In this document: piece after piece, positions 7,962 through 15,382 of the stretch | Layout of the letters: each line of letters starts with the position of its first letter | How positions within the stretch are numbered: position 1 is the stretch's first letter | Assembly: GCF_000308835.1 (NCBI RefSeq) | Contig: NZ_BAGN01000402.1 | Span: forward strand, 1-44,876 | Length of the DNA: 44,876 nt | Direction: 5' to 3' | Source of the DNA: Nocardia vinacea NBRC 16497 | Lineage (GTDB): Bacteria > Actinomycetota > Actinomycetes > Mycobacteriales > Mycobacteriaceae | Position numbers and translations under genes: made by a program | Notes under the pieces: generated by a model | The model's input: only the letters and a program-made list of their open reading frames with translations | Told to the model about the DNA's origin: nothing | Databases searched by the model: none

Positions 7962-9695
7962 ATGCACCGTGACAGCGCGTACGGCGACGATGCGTCCAAT
8001 ACCGTGGTGCACCGCAGAGTGCTTCAATGGTCCACTCGCACACCGGATTCGGTGGCACTCGAGTTCGGCGATCGCCGTTTCGTTTACGCGGATCTCGCCA
8101 CCACTGCCTGCCGCATCGCGGCGGGCCTGCGCCGTCAGGGTGTCGGACCCGATGTCCCGGTCGGCGTTCACCTTCCGCGTAGCGAAAGGCTCGTCATAGC
8201 GCACCTGGCCGTCCTGGCCGCAGGCGGTGCCTACCTGACCTTGGATCCCGCGCAACCCGATAAGGCGCTCGCCGATCAGATCGCGATCGCCTCGGTGCCC
8301 GTCGTGATCACCGACCGTGCCGGCCGCGACCGGCTGCCCAGCACTGTCCGAACGTTGCTATTCGACGACCTTGTCGACCATCCCGCCGAGCCGCTGCCCG
8401 ACTCCGTCGGTCCAGATCACTTCGCGTGCATCATGTTCACCTCCGGATCCACCGGAAAACCCAAGGCGGTCGCGATTCCGCACCGGGCAGTGGTCAATCT
8501 CGTCACCGCCCAGAACTACATGACAGTGGGACCGGAACAGTGCTACCTGCTGCACACTGCGCCCACCTTCGATCCGTCGATATTCGAGACTTGGGGCGCC
8601 TTGCTCAACGGCGGCAGGCTCGCGATCGCGCCGCCCGGAGCACCTTCGGTGGGCGAATTGGCCCGCCTGGTTCGTGAACACGGCGCGACCGCGACGTTCC
8701 TCACGCCCACCATGTTCCGGCTGATCCTGGAGGAACAGCCGCATGCGTTGCATCCCCTGCGCGATCTGCTGCTCGGCGGCGAGGCCATCTTCCCCGCCCA
8801 CCTCGAGCTGGCTGCGCAACACCTTCCCGACACCTCGATAATCGTGGGCTACGGTCCCACCGAATCGACCGTCCTCGTCACCGCGCACGTCCAGACGAGT
8901 GCCGATCCGCTACCTCCGGTCGTCGTCATCGGCCACGACATCACCGGCGTGCGCACCTATATCCTGGACGAGGATCTGAACCCGGTCCCCGACGGCGAAC
9001 CGGGCGAATTGTGTATCGCCGGAGCGGGACTGGCCTGTGGATACCTCGGCGCACCCGATCTCACCGCAGAACGGTTCGCGCCGGACCCGCACGCATCCCG
9101 ACCTGGCGACCGGCTGTACCGAACCGGCGACCGGGTGCGAGCGATCGGCTACGGCGGGATGGAGTTCCTGGGTCGCCTCGACAACCAACTCAAGATTCGC
9201 GGCCGCCGGATCGAACCGGGCGAAGTCGAGCAGGCGCTGGTGCACCACCCGGATGTCCTCACCGCCTACGTGACCGCGGAACAGAACGACCGCCGCGGCA
9301 AATACCTTGCCGCGTATGTGACTCTGCGCACCGGGTCAATCTCCGACGAATCGGACCTCCGCAGCCACATGGCATCCGCTGTCGCCGACCACCTTCGGCC
9401 CGATGTCTATGTGCTGCGCACCGAAGCGTCCGTCACCGCCAACGGCAAACTCGACCGACGCCGCCTGATCGACGGCGCGGCGGCGCCCACGACACCGAGC
9501 GCCGGTTCTACCCTGCGCACAGTCGTGGTCAACGATGACGACCAGTACGCGATCTGGCCCGCGCATCGACCCGCACCCACCGGCTGGACGTCAGTCGACC
9601 TACCCGGCACCGTCGACGAGTGCAAGGCACTTGTCCGCCGACTCTGGTCCGATATCCGCCCCGCCCGCAGACGACACGCCGTTCAGACCTCGTAG
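7962..9695 (+). CDS. Stand-alone adenylation domain fused to a C-terminal MbtH-like domain
   Basis: The 577-residue product holds an adenylation domain (1-500) with IMFTSGSTGKPKAV at 157-170, GYGPTEST at 296-303, YRTGDRVR, and catalytic K496 in TANGKLDRR. No carrier domain follows. Instead residues 515-570 form an MbtH-like domain: VVVNDDDQYAIWP, then GWTSVDLPGTVDECK and LWSDIRP, with the three conserved tryptophans (IWP, GW, LW). MbtH-like proteins normally act in trans as chaperones or activators of adenylation domains. The pocket by hand alignment is DPFFLGGVLK, suggesting a hydrophobic substrate at low confidence. The enzyme must load a carrier protein in trans, perhaps the one in the divergent NRPS. 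The ATG follows a good GGAGG site. Confidence 0.92.
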   Translation: MHRDSAYGDDASNTVVHRRVLQWSTRTPDSVALEFGDRRFVYADLATTACRIAAGLRRQGVGPDVPVGVHLPRSERLVIAHLAVLAAGGAYLTLDPAQPDKALADQIAIASVPVVITDRAGRDRLPSTVRTLLFDDLVDHPAEPLPDSVGPDHFACIMFTSGSTGKPKAVAIPHRAVVNLVTAQNYMTVGPEQCYLLHTAPTFDPSIFETWGALLNGGRLAIAPPGAPSVGELARLVREHGATATFLTPTMFRLILEEQPHALHPLRDLLLGGEAIFPAHLELAAQHLPDTSIIVGYGPTESTVLVTAHVQTSADPLPPVVVIGHDITGVRTYILDEDLNPVPDGEPGELCIAGAGLACGYLGAPDLTAERFAPDPHASRPGDRLYRTGDRVRAIGYGGMEFLGRLDNQLKIRGRRIEPGEVEQALVHHPDVLTAYVTAEQNDRRGKYLAAYVTLRTGSISDESDLRSHMASAVADHLRPDVYVLRTEASVTANGKLDRRRLIDGAAAPTTPSAGSTLRTVVVNDDDQYAIWPAHRPAPTGWTSVDLPGTVDECKALVRRLWSDIRPARRRHAVQTS

Positions 9696-9787
9696 GCGCG
9701 GCCTTCGATCGGTGTGCCTACTCGAGCGCGCATGATGCAGTGCTGACCTTCGACCTCGAGGCCGATGGCGGCGTTTCGCAGGAGCGG

Positions 9788-10114
9788 CTATTCGACGGTC
9801 ATCTCCCCCATCTCGGACCAGTCGGTGGCATCGATGGTCTGGCTGATGATGCGCGGGGTCTGTGCGAGGGCTGCGGGAAGTTCGGTCATCGCGGCCTTGA
9901 AGTGGGGGCTACCGACGTGTGCCCCGCCGGCGGCCTGGTCTCGGAATGCCTCCACCAGGACGAATTCGGTCGGGTCGTCGACGCTGCGAGACCAGTCGAA
10001 CCAGAGGTTGCCCTCCTCGGCTCGGGTGGCTGCGGTGAACGGGCCGACGATGTCGAGCCATTCGTCCGCCTTTTCGGGCTTGGTCTTGAACTTGACGACG
10101 ATAAAGATCATCAC
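9788..10114 (-). CDS. Antibiotic biosynthesis monooxygenase (ABM/YgiN-like) protein
   Basis: This 108-residue protein has the small alpha+beta barrel pattern of ABM-domain enzymes: FIVVKFKTKPEKADEWLDIV at the start, then FTAATRAEEGNLWFDWSRS, FVLVEAFRDQAAGGAHVGSPHF and a final strand. Such proteins are dimeric and include cofactor-free quinol monooxygenases and heme-degrading enzymes. The ATG pair lies after a strong GGAGG. It sits 92 bases after the A-MbtH gene on the other strand, so it may be a tailoring enzyme of the NRPS cluster, but single-gene ABM proteins are also common as housekeeping stress genes. Confidence 0.88.
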   Translation of the reverse strand: MMIFIVVKFKTKPEKADEWLDIVGPFTAATRAEEGNLWFDWSRSVDDPTEFVLVEAFRDQAAGGAHVGSPHFKAAMTELPAALAQTPRIISQTIDATDWSEMGEMTVE

Positions 10115-10206
10115 GCGCCTCCTGCGGTGGGTAGGGCCGCCGCGACACCGCCCGACTCCCGCTGGTGCCGGGCGGTGATCGTTGCGAACATCCCATTGTC
10201 GGACGG

Positions 10207-10590
10207 TCAGTAGATGTTGGAGGGCAGAACCAGGCCGTCGGCCAGATCACCGAAACCCGGCGCGGTGATCGCGCCCGGATTCAGCATGCGCGCTTGCTTC
10301 GCATCGCCCCGGTCCCGCCGAGAGGTGATCTCGGCTTCAGCCAGTAGCGGGATGCGATCGCGCGGGTCTCGCGGAGACGAGATGGTCGTTGTTCCGACAA
10401 TGGTGCGCCACCGATGCGCCGGGATCCGGCCGCAGCGTTGGCGCACGACCTGAAATACCGGCGTTGATGGAATCAACCTGTCTGTCAAGGCATTTGGTCG
10501 AATGGACACCGTGAGGCTCCGACACATATGGTCTCCCCCAGCCAAAATGGTCCGCGCCTGATCACGGGCGGTTCGGCGGGGCGGGGGCAC
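10207..10590 (-). CDS. Doubtful open reading frame, no family recognised
   Basis: A 127-codon frame runs leftward here. The first half is arginine-rich and looks non-coding. The last 55 residues (from about TTISSPRDPRDRIPLLAEAE to DLADGLVLPSNIY) look more protein-like and could be the 3' remnant of a longer gene. I do not recognise the family and see no clear ribosome site. It may be a broken gene or a chance frame. Confidence 0.25.
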   Translation of the reverse strand: MPPPRRTARDQARTILAGGDHMCRSLTVSIRPNALTDRLIPSTPVFQVVRQRCGRIPAHRWRTIVGTTTISSPRDPRDRIPLLAEAEITSRRDRGDAKQARMLNPGAITAPGFGDLADGLVLPSNIY

Positions 10591-10719
10591 TGCGTGCGGT
10601 GCCGGTAGACCAGTTGTCGGAGCGATCTCTTGGCCGGCCGACCAACCAGGGCATGAGCAGCATCGCTCGAACCGCGTCAGCGGTGTTCAGTCCTGCTGGA
10701 TCCGGCCCCGACTCCGTCG

Positions 10720-10748
10720 TTGACATCTGCTTCACTTCCAATTATCTT
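10720..10748 (+). promoter_or_regulatory. Candidate sigma-70 type promoter of the esterase-like gene
   Basis: TTGACA at 10720-10725 and TATCTT at 10743-10748 are separated by 17 bases and lie about 100 bases upstream of the ATG at 10850. A start site near 10755 would fall on the palindrome described next. Seen by eye only. Confidence 0.5.
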
Positions 10749-10754
10749 TGCCAT

Positions 10755-10772
10755 CAAAGTCAATTAACTTTG
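10755..10772. promoter_or_regulatory. Candidate repressor operator, AT-rich palindrome
   Basis: CAAAGTCAATTAACTTTG matches its own reverse complement at 16 of 18 positions. It stands out from the GC-rich surroundings. A second CTTTG-N4-CAAAG pair overlaps its left side (10746-10759), and a CTTTG-N5-TAAAG-like pair its right side. Placement at the expected transcription start suggests repression by a dimeric factor of MarR or TetR type; no such gene is adjacent. Confidence 0.45.
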
Positions 10773-10849
10773 CAATTAAAGGCATTTTCGGTCGTTTCCA
10801 CTGTCGCGTCCGGCACGGCAGGGCATTTCACTCACTGCAGGAGGACATC

Positions 10850-12082
10850 ATGTCGTACCCGGCACCCGACGCCGCCGAGGTCAAGCAATGGATTCGTGAC
10901 ACGGCCCACCCGCTCGACGTGGTCGACGCCGACGGGCCACTTGCCGATCTCGAGGTGCTGGCAGATCGGGTCGGTGACGTCGCCGTCGCCGGTATCGGCA
11001 TGACCACCCGCGCCGGGCACGAACTGTCCGCAACCGCACATCGCATACTGCGGATATTGGTGGAGCAAAAGGGATTTCGAGCATTGGCACTGCTCGACGA
11101 CGAAGCCGTTATCGCGGCCATCGACGAGTACACGCGGACAGGTGTCGGCGACCCGCGCAAATTGCTGGACGACGTCTGGGTCCCGTGGCGCAACGCCGAG
11201 ACACTCGCGGTGCTGGAATGGGCGCGCGCCTTCAATCGCGCGCACCCGCACGATCCGCTGCGGCTGTTCGGCCTGACGCCGGTCGCAGCGAAGCCTGCAC
11301 ACTATGGGCAAGTGACAGCGTTCGTCAGAACAGTTGCACCGGAACGACTCGGCGAGCTGAGCTCGCATTACGACCCGATTGTCACCGCCCACCGGTTGGG
11401 TGAACACATACAGCGCGCCAACGGCACCCACCCCGGGCGCCCGTTCGTCGACTACGCGCGAGAGGCGCTGACACTGGTCGAGTCGTTGCCCGGTGCCACC
11501 GATGCGCCCGCCGTACTGGACGCAGCCCGCCTCATCGTGCGATACCACGAGTTCAGCACCGCTTCCGGGCGCCGTGACTTCGCCACCGAAACCGCGGCCG
11601 CCGCCGACCGCATCGCCGACTGGCACGACCGCACCGGGCATCGCATCGTGTACTGGGAAGGGGTATCGAATACAGCGGTCGCAGACCGGCTCACCCTGGC
11701 TGCGATGTCGCAGGAGTTCCCGACCACAGGATCTCTGCTCCGGAAACGGTTCGGCACCGGCTACCTGTCGGTGGCGCTCACCTTCCATCACGGCCAGGTC
11801 CGCGCCGACATGGACATCCCCGCGCCGGCGAAAGATTTCGCCGACACCGTGCTCGACCTGCCCGAACGCGAGAACTATTTGCTCGATTTGCGAAACCCAC
11901 CCGCCAGTGCGGTACAACGATGGCTGCACGAGCCCGCGAAACTCCGTCTCGTCATCGGAACCTACGCCCCGGACCGCGATGCCGACCACTACATCGCTGG
12001 TGCCGGCCTGGGCGAATGGTTCGACATCCTGCTCCGGATCCGCTCCATCACCCCGACGCACTCACTGCGCGGTTCGCAATGA
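10850..12082 (+). CDS. Erythromycin-esterase-family protein with altered active site
   Basis: The 410-residue protein aligns by eye with the EreA/EreB-like family: the N-terminal core, then HRILRILVEQKGFRALALL, and a C-terminal GSLLRKRFGTGYLSVALTFHHG. The family motif G-E-x-T-H-G is replaced by GIGMTTRAGHE, the glutamate after the next strand (usually AxE) is leucine (ALALLDDE), and the usual W-A-H-N-x-H motif reads YWEGVSNTAV. The residues expected to activate water are therefore missing. ATG at 10850 follows GCAGGAGG at five bases; longer in-frame starts lack this. The protein is full length with no frameshift, so it may bind rather than hydrolyse. Confidence 0.8.
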   Translation: MSYPAPDAAEVKQWIRDTAHPLDVVDADGPLADLEVLADRVGDVAVAGIGMTTRAGHELSATAHRILRILVEQKGFRALALLDDEAVIAAIDEYTRTGVGDPRKLLDDVWVPWRNAETLAVLEWARAFNRAHPHDPLRLFGLTPVAAKPAHYGQVTAFVRTVAPERLGELSSHYDPIVTAHRLGEHIQRANGTHPGRPFVDYAREALTLVESLPGATDAPAVLDAARLIVRYHEFSTASGRRDFATETAAAADRIADWHDRTGHRIVYWEGVSNTAVADRLTLAAMSQEFPTTGSLLRKRFGTGYLSVALTFHHGQVRADMDIPAPAKDFADTVLDLPERENYLLDLRNPPASAVQRWLHEPAKLRLVIGTYAPDRDADHYIAGAGLGEWFDILLRIRSITPTHSLRGSQ

Positions 12083-12180
12083 CTGTCTGCGCGGCATCCG
12101 CAGTCGGCATAGAAAGGCGTTCTGCGTGTCGGTCCGTGGCATCGAGCTAACGCATGGACGTGCTCATGGGAGGCGCCTGA

Positions 12181-12930
12181 TTATCGTAAGTGGGGTTCGG
12201 GCATGAGATTGCCAGGGCCCGACTTACTTTCGCTCGGGGCTAGGGTTTGCCACATCGCCTGGCCAACAGCGACGACGCCGCGGGCGGGCAGGGCGACGTC
12301 GCCTATGACCGGGTTCATGTCCAGGCGTGCGGGATGCCCGAGGTCACGGTCGTCGAGCACGGCCGTCGACTGCGTGATCAGGTACATCTGCTGGGGCATG
12401 AGGATTCCGACGTGGCCGCTCGGCATGACACCCGTCATGCTCAAATGACCCAAACCCAGTGCGGCGGCGATCATTTCCCGGGCACACACCAGCGAACGCG
12501 ACCGCCAGGTGGCAAGCGGCAGACGCCGTCCGACGGCGTTGAGCATATGCAGCGCCGTAGTTTCGTGTGCGGTCAGCGTCCAGTCCAGCGCGGGCTCGTC
12601 GACGGTGACTCGCAGCGATGCCGGTCCGGTCCACGCCACTCGAATCGTGGCGAAACCGGTGTAGGCACACGCGGGACCGTAGTAGCGGGGGCAGGCGGTC
12701 TCGAGCCTGTCGCCGTCGACGAAGATCGACCATCGGCCCTCGGGGTCGCGGTGCCAGACGGTTTTGTATGGGCCGAAGTCGTTTTCGGGGAAGACGCGCA
12801 GGGCGAGGATGTGGCCACTGTCGAAGGGAAGGCCGAAAACGCCCCAGCCCTTGACATATTCGTGGCCGGGCCACGGCGCGTGGCCCCGATGTTCCGGCAG
12901 GTCGGTCAACTGGGATGCCAGATCTAACAT
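12181..12930 (-). CDS. Conserved-looking hypothetical protein
   Basis: This 249-residue soluble protein is not one I recognise. It has a tryptophan- and glycine-rich N-terminal half (GHEYVKGWGVFGLPFDSGHI, FGPYKTVWHRDPEGRW) followed by beta-rich segments and a C-terminal half containing TALHMLNAVGRRLP. Codon use is normal for the genome. I chose ATG at 12930, preceded by GGAGGTGAG; an in-frame extension to 13047 has no such site. It is convergent with the esterase-like gene, 98 bases apart. No function is proposed. Confidence 0.7.
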   Translation of the reverse strand: MLDLASQLTDLPEHRGHAPWPGHEYVKGWGVFGLPFDSGHILALRVFPENDFGPYKTVWHRDPEGRWSIFVDGDRLETACPRYYGPACAYTGFATIRVAWTGPASLRVTVDEPALDWTLTAHETTALHMLNAVGRRLPLATWRSRSLVCAREMIAAALGLGHLSMTGVMPSGHVGILMPQQMYLITQSTAVLDDRDLGHPARLDMNPVIGDVALPARGVVAVGQAMWQTLAPSESKSGPGNLMPEPHLR

Positions 12931-13034
12931 GGTACTCACCTCCGGCGCGGTGCGCCTAAGTAGCTGAATGTGGTGGCCGGGACGTCGCCGATCCACTGCC
13001 GCGTCGGGATGGCGCCCCGCAGTCGGCGTTGACA

Positions 13035-13072
13035 TCGCGAACCTCACTTCATGTCGCGAACCTCACTTCATG
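13035..13072. repeat. Perfect tandem duplication of 19 bp
   Basis: The unit TCGCGAACCTCACTTCATG occurs twice with no spacer. It lies in the 219-base gap upstream of the leftward hypothetical gene. On the minus strand the unit reads CATGAAGTGAGGTTCGCGA, which contains a GAGGT ribosome-site-like core. It could be a duplicated regulator site or a recent slippage. Confidence 0.9.
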
Positions 13073-13149
13073 TACTGCCGCCGGACGACAGAATGGATCA
13101 TGAAACGAACGCTAGACGCGGCGGACATGCATGTCGTCGGGTGTTCTCC

Positions 13150-14721
13150 CTACGAATCGGTGGCCAGTGTGTCCAGCAAGCCGTGCTGAACCGCGTAGAG
13201 CGTGGCGGTCGCTCGTGTCGACGATCCGGTCTTGGCGTAGATGCGTTCGATGTGGGTGCCTGCCGTTTTCGGGGTGATGCCCAGAGTGCGTGCGACGTGC
13301 CGGGTAGAGGCACCCCGCGCGATCAGCACGAGGACCTCGAGCTCGCGCGGTGTCAGACCGTCCGGGCCGCGGCGGTGGCGATGGCGCGGCTGTCCCGCTG
13401 CCTCGAGGACGGCGTCGACCGCCGCCGCGTCGAGTCGACCGCGGCGCACCTCGGCACGCAGCTCGGCAAGAATCTGCTTGGGCGGCAAGGTATCTCGATA
13501 CGGACGCGGCTCGGTCATGGCCCGATACGTATCGGCCGCCGCCAGCAGGCGCGCCGACACCGGGATCGACGGTCCGGTCAGCCCGCGATGTGCACCGGAA
13601 CCGTCGAGGCGCTCGTAGGCCAGGGCCGCGATAGCCCCGATGCGGGACAGCGCGGCCGGGCGGGCCAGCACCCGCTCGGTGTAGTACGAGTTCATCCGAA
13701 GCCGCTCGAGCTCGGTCACGCTCAGCGCCCCCGGCTTGTCCAGAATGGTGGCCGGAACACCGTGTAACCCGATGTCATGCAACAACGCCGCGCGACGCAC
13801 CACGGTGATATCGGCTTCGGGGAGCCCCGCGACAGCCGCAGCCCGGCCGGCGAGATCGGCTACACCACGAGAATGCCCTGCCCTATAGGGCGAGCGCAGG
13901 TCGGTGAAGTCGGCGATCACCTCGAGTGCCGAATCCAGTTCCGCGCCGGTAAGATTCCGCCGCAGCGCCGGATCGGCGGCAATGAGCTCCCCATAGTCCG
14001 GCTCGACTTCCGCATCCGCCAGCAGGTCGCGGACCGAGGCACAGAACGCGTCCACCACGGCCGGATCGAACTGCGTCCCACGCCGCGAACGGGCAACCTC
14101 GATCGCGGCATCGATTCCAGCACTACGGTGCAGCACCTCGACGACGTCGGCGAGATGGAACAGCCGCATACCGAGCCCGATTCGCTCCCCGGCGACACCG
14201 CCCGGGACGCCCTTGCCGTCCCATCGCGCGAAGAACTGCCGCAGCGAGTCCCCGACAGCCGGGCCCAGCCCGAGCCGTTCCGCCATCGTCGATGTGGTGA
14301 GGCAGTGCGACATCAACCCCCGCTCGATATCGCGGCCGCCCTTCGCCGCGATCGTCACCGTCTTGCGCACCCGCTGCGCGAACGGTCCCGAGGACCCCGC
14401 GTGCGACAGGAAGAAGACCGCCCCGCTCGCCCCGCGTAAATCCATTTTGTAACTGTCCGCGCGAAAAGCGATGTCATCGCCGAACCACGCAGCCACCTCG
14501 GGTGCGTCAGCCACACAACCGGCCCACGCCAGAACCGCGGTGTAATACAGGTCAGACCGCTCCTCGGCGCTCAACCCGACTCGCTCTCCGAGCCGCGAAG
14601 CCAGCCGCCACGACCGCAGCACATGCGCCATCGGCTGGCCCAGGCCGAGATCCATCGCAAACGAGAACGCGGCCAGCAGCGCGGCCAGCGAAACACCCGA
14701 ATCCCGAGCGTCACGCGTCAT
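13150..14721 (-). CDS. HD-GYP-like phosphohydrolase domain protein with C-terminal LuxR helix-turn-helix
   Basis: The 523-residue product combines metal-dependent phosphohydrolase segments with a DNA-binding domain. An N-terminal half contains HCLTTSTMAERLGLG and RWDGKGVPGGVAGERIGLGM, the pattern of an HD-GYP domain. A second region has HSRGVADLAGRAAAVAGL, the HD pair in AALLHDIGLHGVP and ERLDGSGAHRG. The last 65 residues are a LuxR-type helix-turn-helix (LTPRELEVLVLIARGASTRH, VARTLGITPKTAGTHIERIY). It is a candidate one-component regulator, possibly sensing a nucleotide signal. The start ATG at 14721 is the first in frame. Mycobacterial and nocardial genomes carry related proteins. Confidence 0.85.
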   Translation of the reverse strand: MTRDARDSGVSLAALLAAFSFAMDLGLGQPMAHVLRSWRLASRLGERVGLSAEERSDLYYTAVLAWAGCVADAPEVAAWFGDDIAFRADSYKMDLRGASGAVFFLSHAGSSGPFAQRVRKTVTIAAKGGRDIERGLMSHCLTTSTMAERLGLGPAVGDSLRQFFARWDGKGVPGGVAGERIGLGMRLFHLADVVEVLHRSAGIDAAIEVARSRRGTQFDPAVVDAFCASVRDLLADAEVEPDYGELIAADPALRRNLTGAELDSALEVIADFTDLRSPYRAGHSRGVADLAGRAAAVAGLPEADITVVRRAALLHDIGLHGVPATILDKPGALSVTELERLRMNSYYTERVLARPAALSRIGAIAALAYERLDGSGAHRGLTGPSIPVSARLLAAADTYRAMTEPRPYRDTLPPKQILAELRAEVRRGRLDAAAVDAVLEAAGQPRHRHRRGPDGLTPRELEVLVLIARGASTRHVARTLGITPKTAGTHIERIYAKTGSSTRATATLYAVQHGLLDTLATDS

Positions 14722-14810
14722 GCTGCGAGCATAGGCGTGTCCGGATTCGCAGCGGTTGATCCATGCAAAGGATGCTCAGTTGCAGCATCCGCCCTCACGG
14801 ATTGCCGCGG

Positions 14811-14954
14811 ATGAGAATCAGCGATCAGCCGATCTACACGTGGCGGCGCCAGGAGCAAATCGACGCCGGCCAGTTGCCGGGCCCGACCCGCACCGAGCAG
14901 GCCGAGCTATCCACCGCGAAGCGGCAAATCCGGGAACTCGAAGAGAGAACGTGA
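14811..14954 (+). pseudogene. IS3-family transposase orfA fragment
   Basis: About 47 codons (ISDQPIYTWRRQEQIDAG, then TEQAELSTAKRQIRELEE) match the middle of IS3-family OrfA: the end of the helix-turn-helix and the start of the leucine zipper. No orfB follows. The frame stops in the GTGA that opens the B2 protease gene. Terminal inverted repeats were not found. Confidence 0.75.
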
Positions 14955-15382
14955 TCCTGAAACGGGCTCGTGAACTGCTGCGAGGTGAACGGTTTTCCGC
15001 ACGGTGGGCTGTTCGAGCCGCGAGGGTCGTTGTCATGTTGCGGCCGCGGCGGATCGAATGGTCCTTGAAGCAGTTACGTCGAGGAAGTCGTCCGGCCTCG
15101 TTCGAAGATGCCGAAAGATGGAGGCGGCGGGTAGTGGAGGTAAGTCCTGATGCCGCCGGACGATACGGGTGTCTGGTGAGGTCCGTGGCGACCGCCCTAT
15201 TGAGCCGAAGATACGGTGCATGGACGACCTGGTGTGTCGGCGTTCGCACGGAATTGCCGTTCGCGGCACACGCATGGGTCGAGGCAGACGGCAGGCTTGT
15301 CGGTGAGGCAGGAGATATGGCTACATTCAGCCGACTGATCGTGGTCGGCCCGCATGAGAACGTGGGTGAAGATGTCAGCTGA
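14951..15382 (+). CDS. Lasso peptide biosynthesis B2-type (transglutaminase-like) protease
   Basis: The 143-residue product has the layout of stand-alone lasso B2 leader peptidases: an N-terminal helical region with SARWAVRAARVVVMLRPRR, then the catalytic cysteine C74 in RYGCLVRSVATALLSRR, and histidine H107 in PFAAHAWVEADGRLV with the acidic residue of the triad just after. B2 proteins cut the leader from a precursor delivered by the B1 recognition element. The GTG at 14951 overlaps the stop of the IS3 fragment; upstream sequence in this frame is transposon-derived. It overlaps the ABC transporter gene by 11 bases. No precursor, B1 or cyclase gene is visible in the window. Confidence 0.85.
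   Translation: MILKRARELLRGERFSARWAVRAARVVVMLRPRRIEWSLKQLRRGSRPASFEDAERWRRRVVEVSPDAAGRYGCLVRSVATALLSRRYGAWTTWCVGVRTELPFAAHAWVEADGRLVGEAGDMATFSRLIVVGPHENVGEDVS

Noticed and set aside
10832..12061. Minus-strand frame opposite the esterase-like gene
   Set aside because: Shadow frame; the plus-strand gene has a ribosome site and family pattern.
12083..12180. Terminator hairpin between two convergent genes
   Set aside because: CTGCG-N7-CGCAG can pair, but the stem is short and there is no T-tract.
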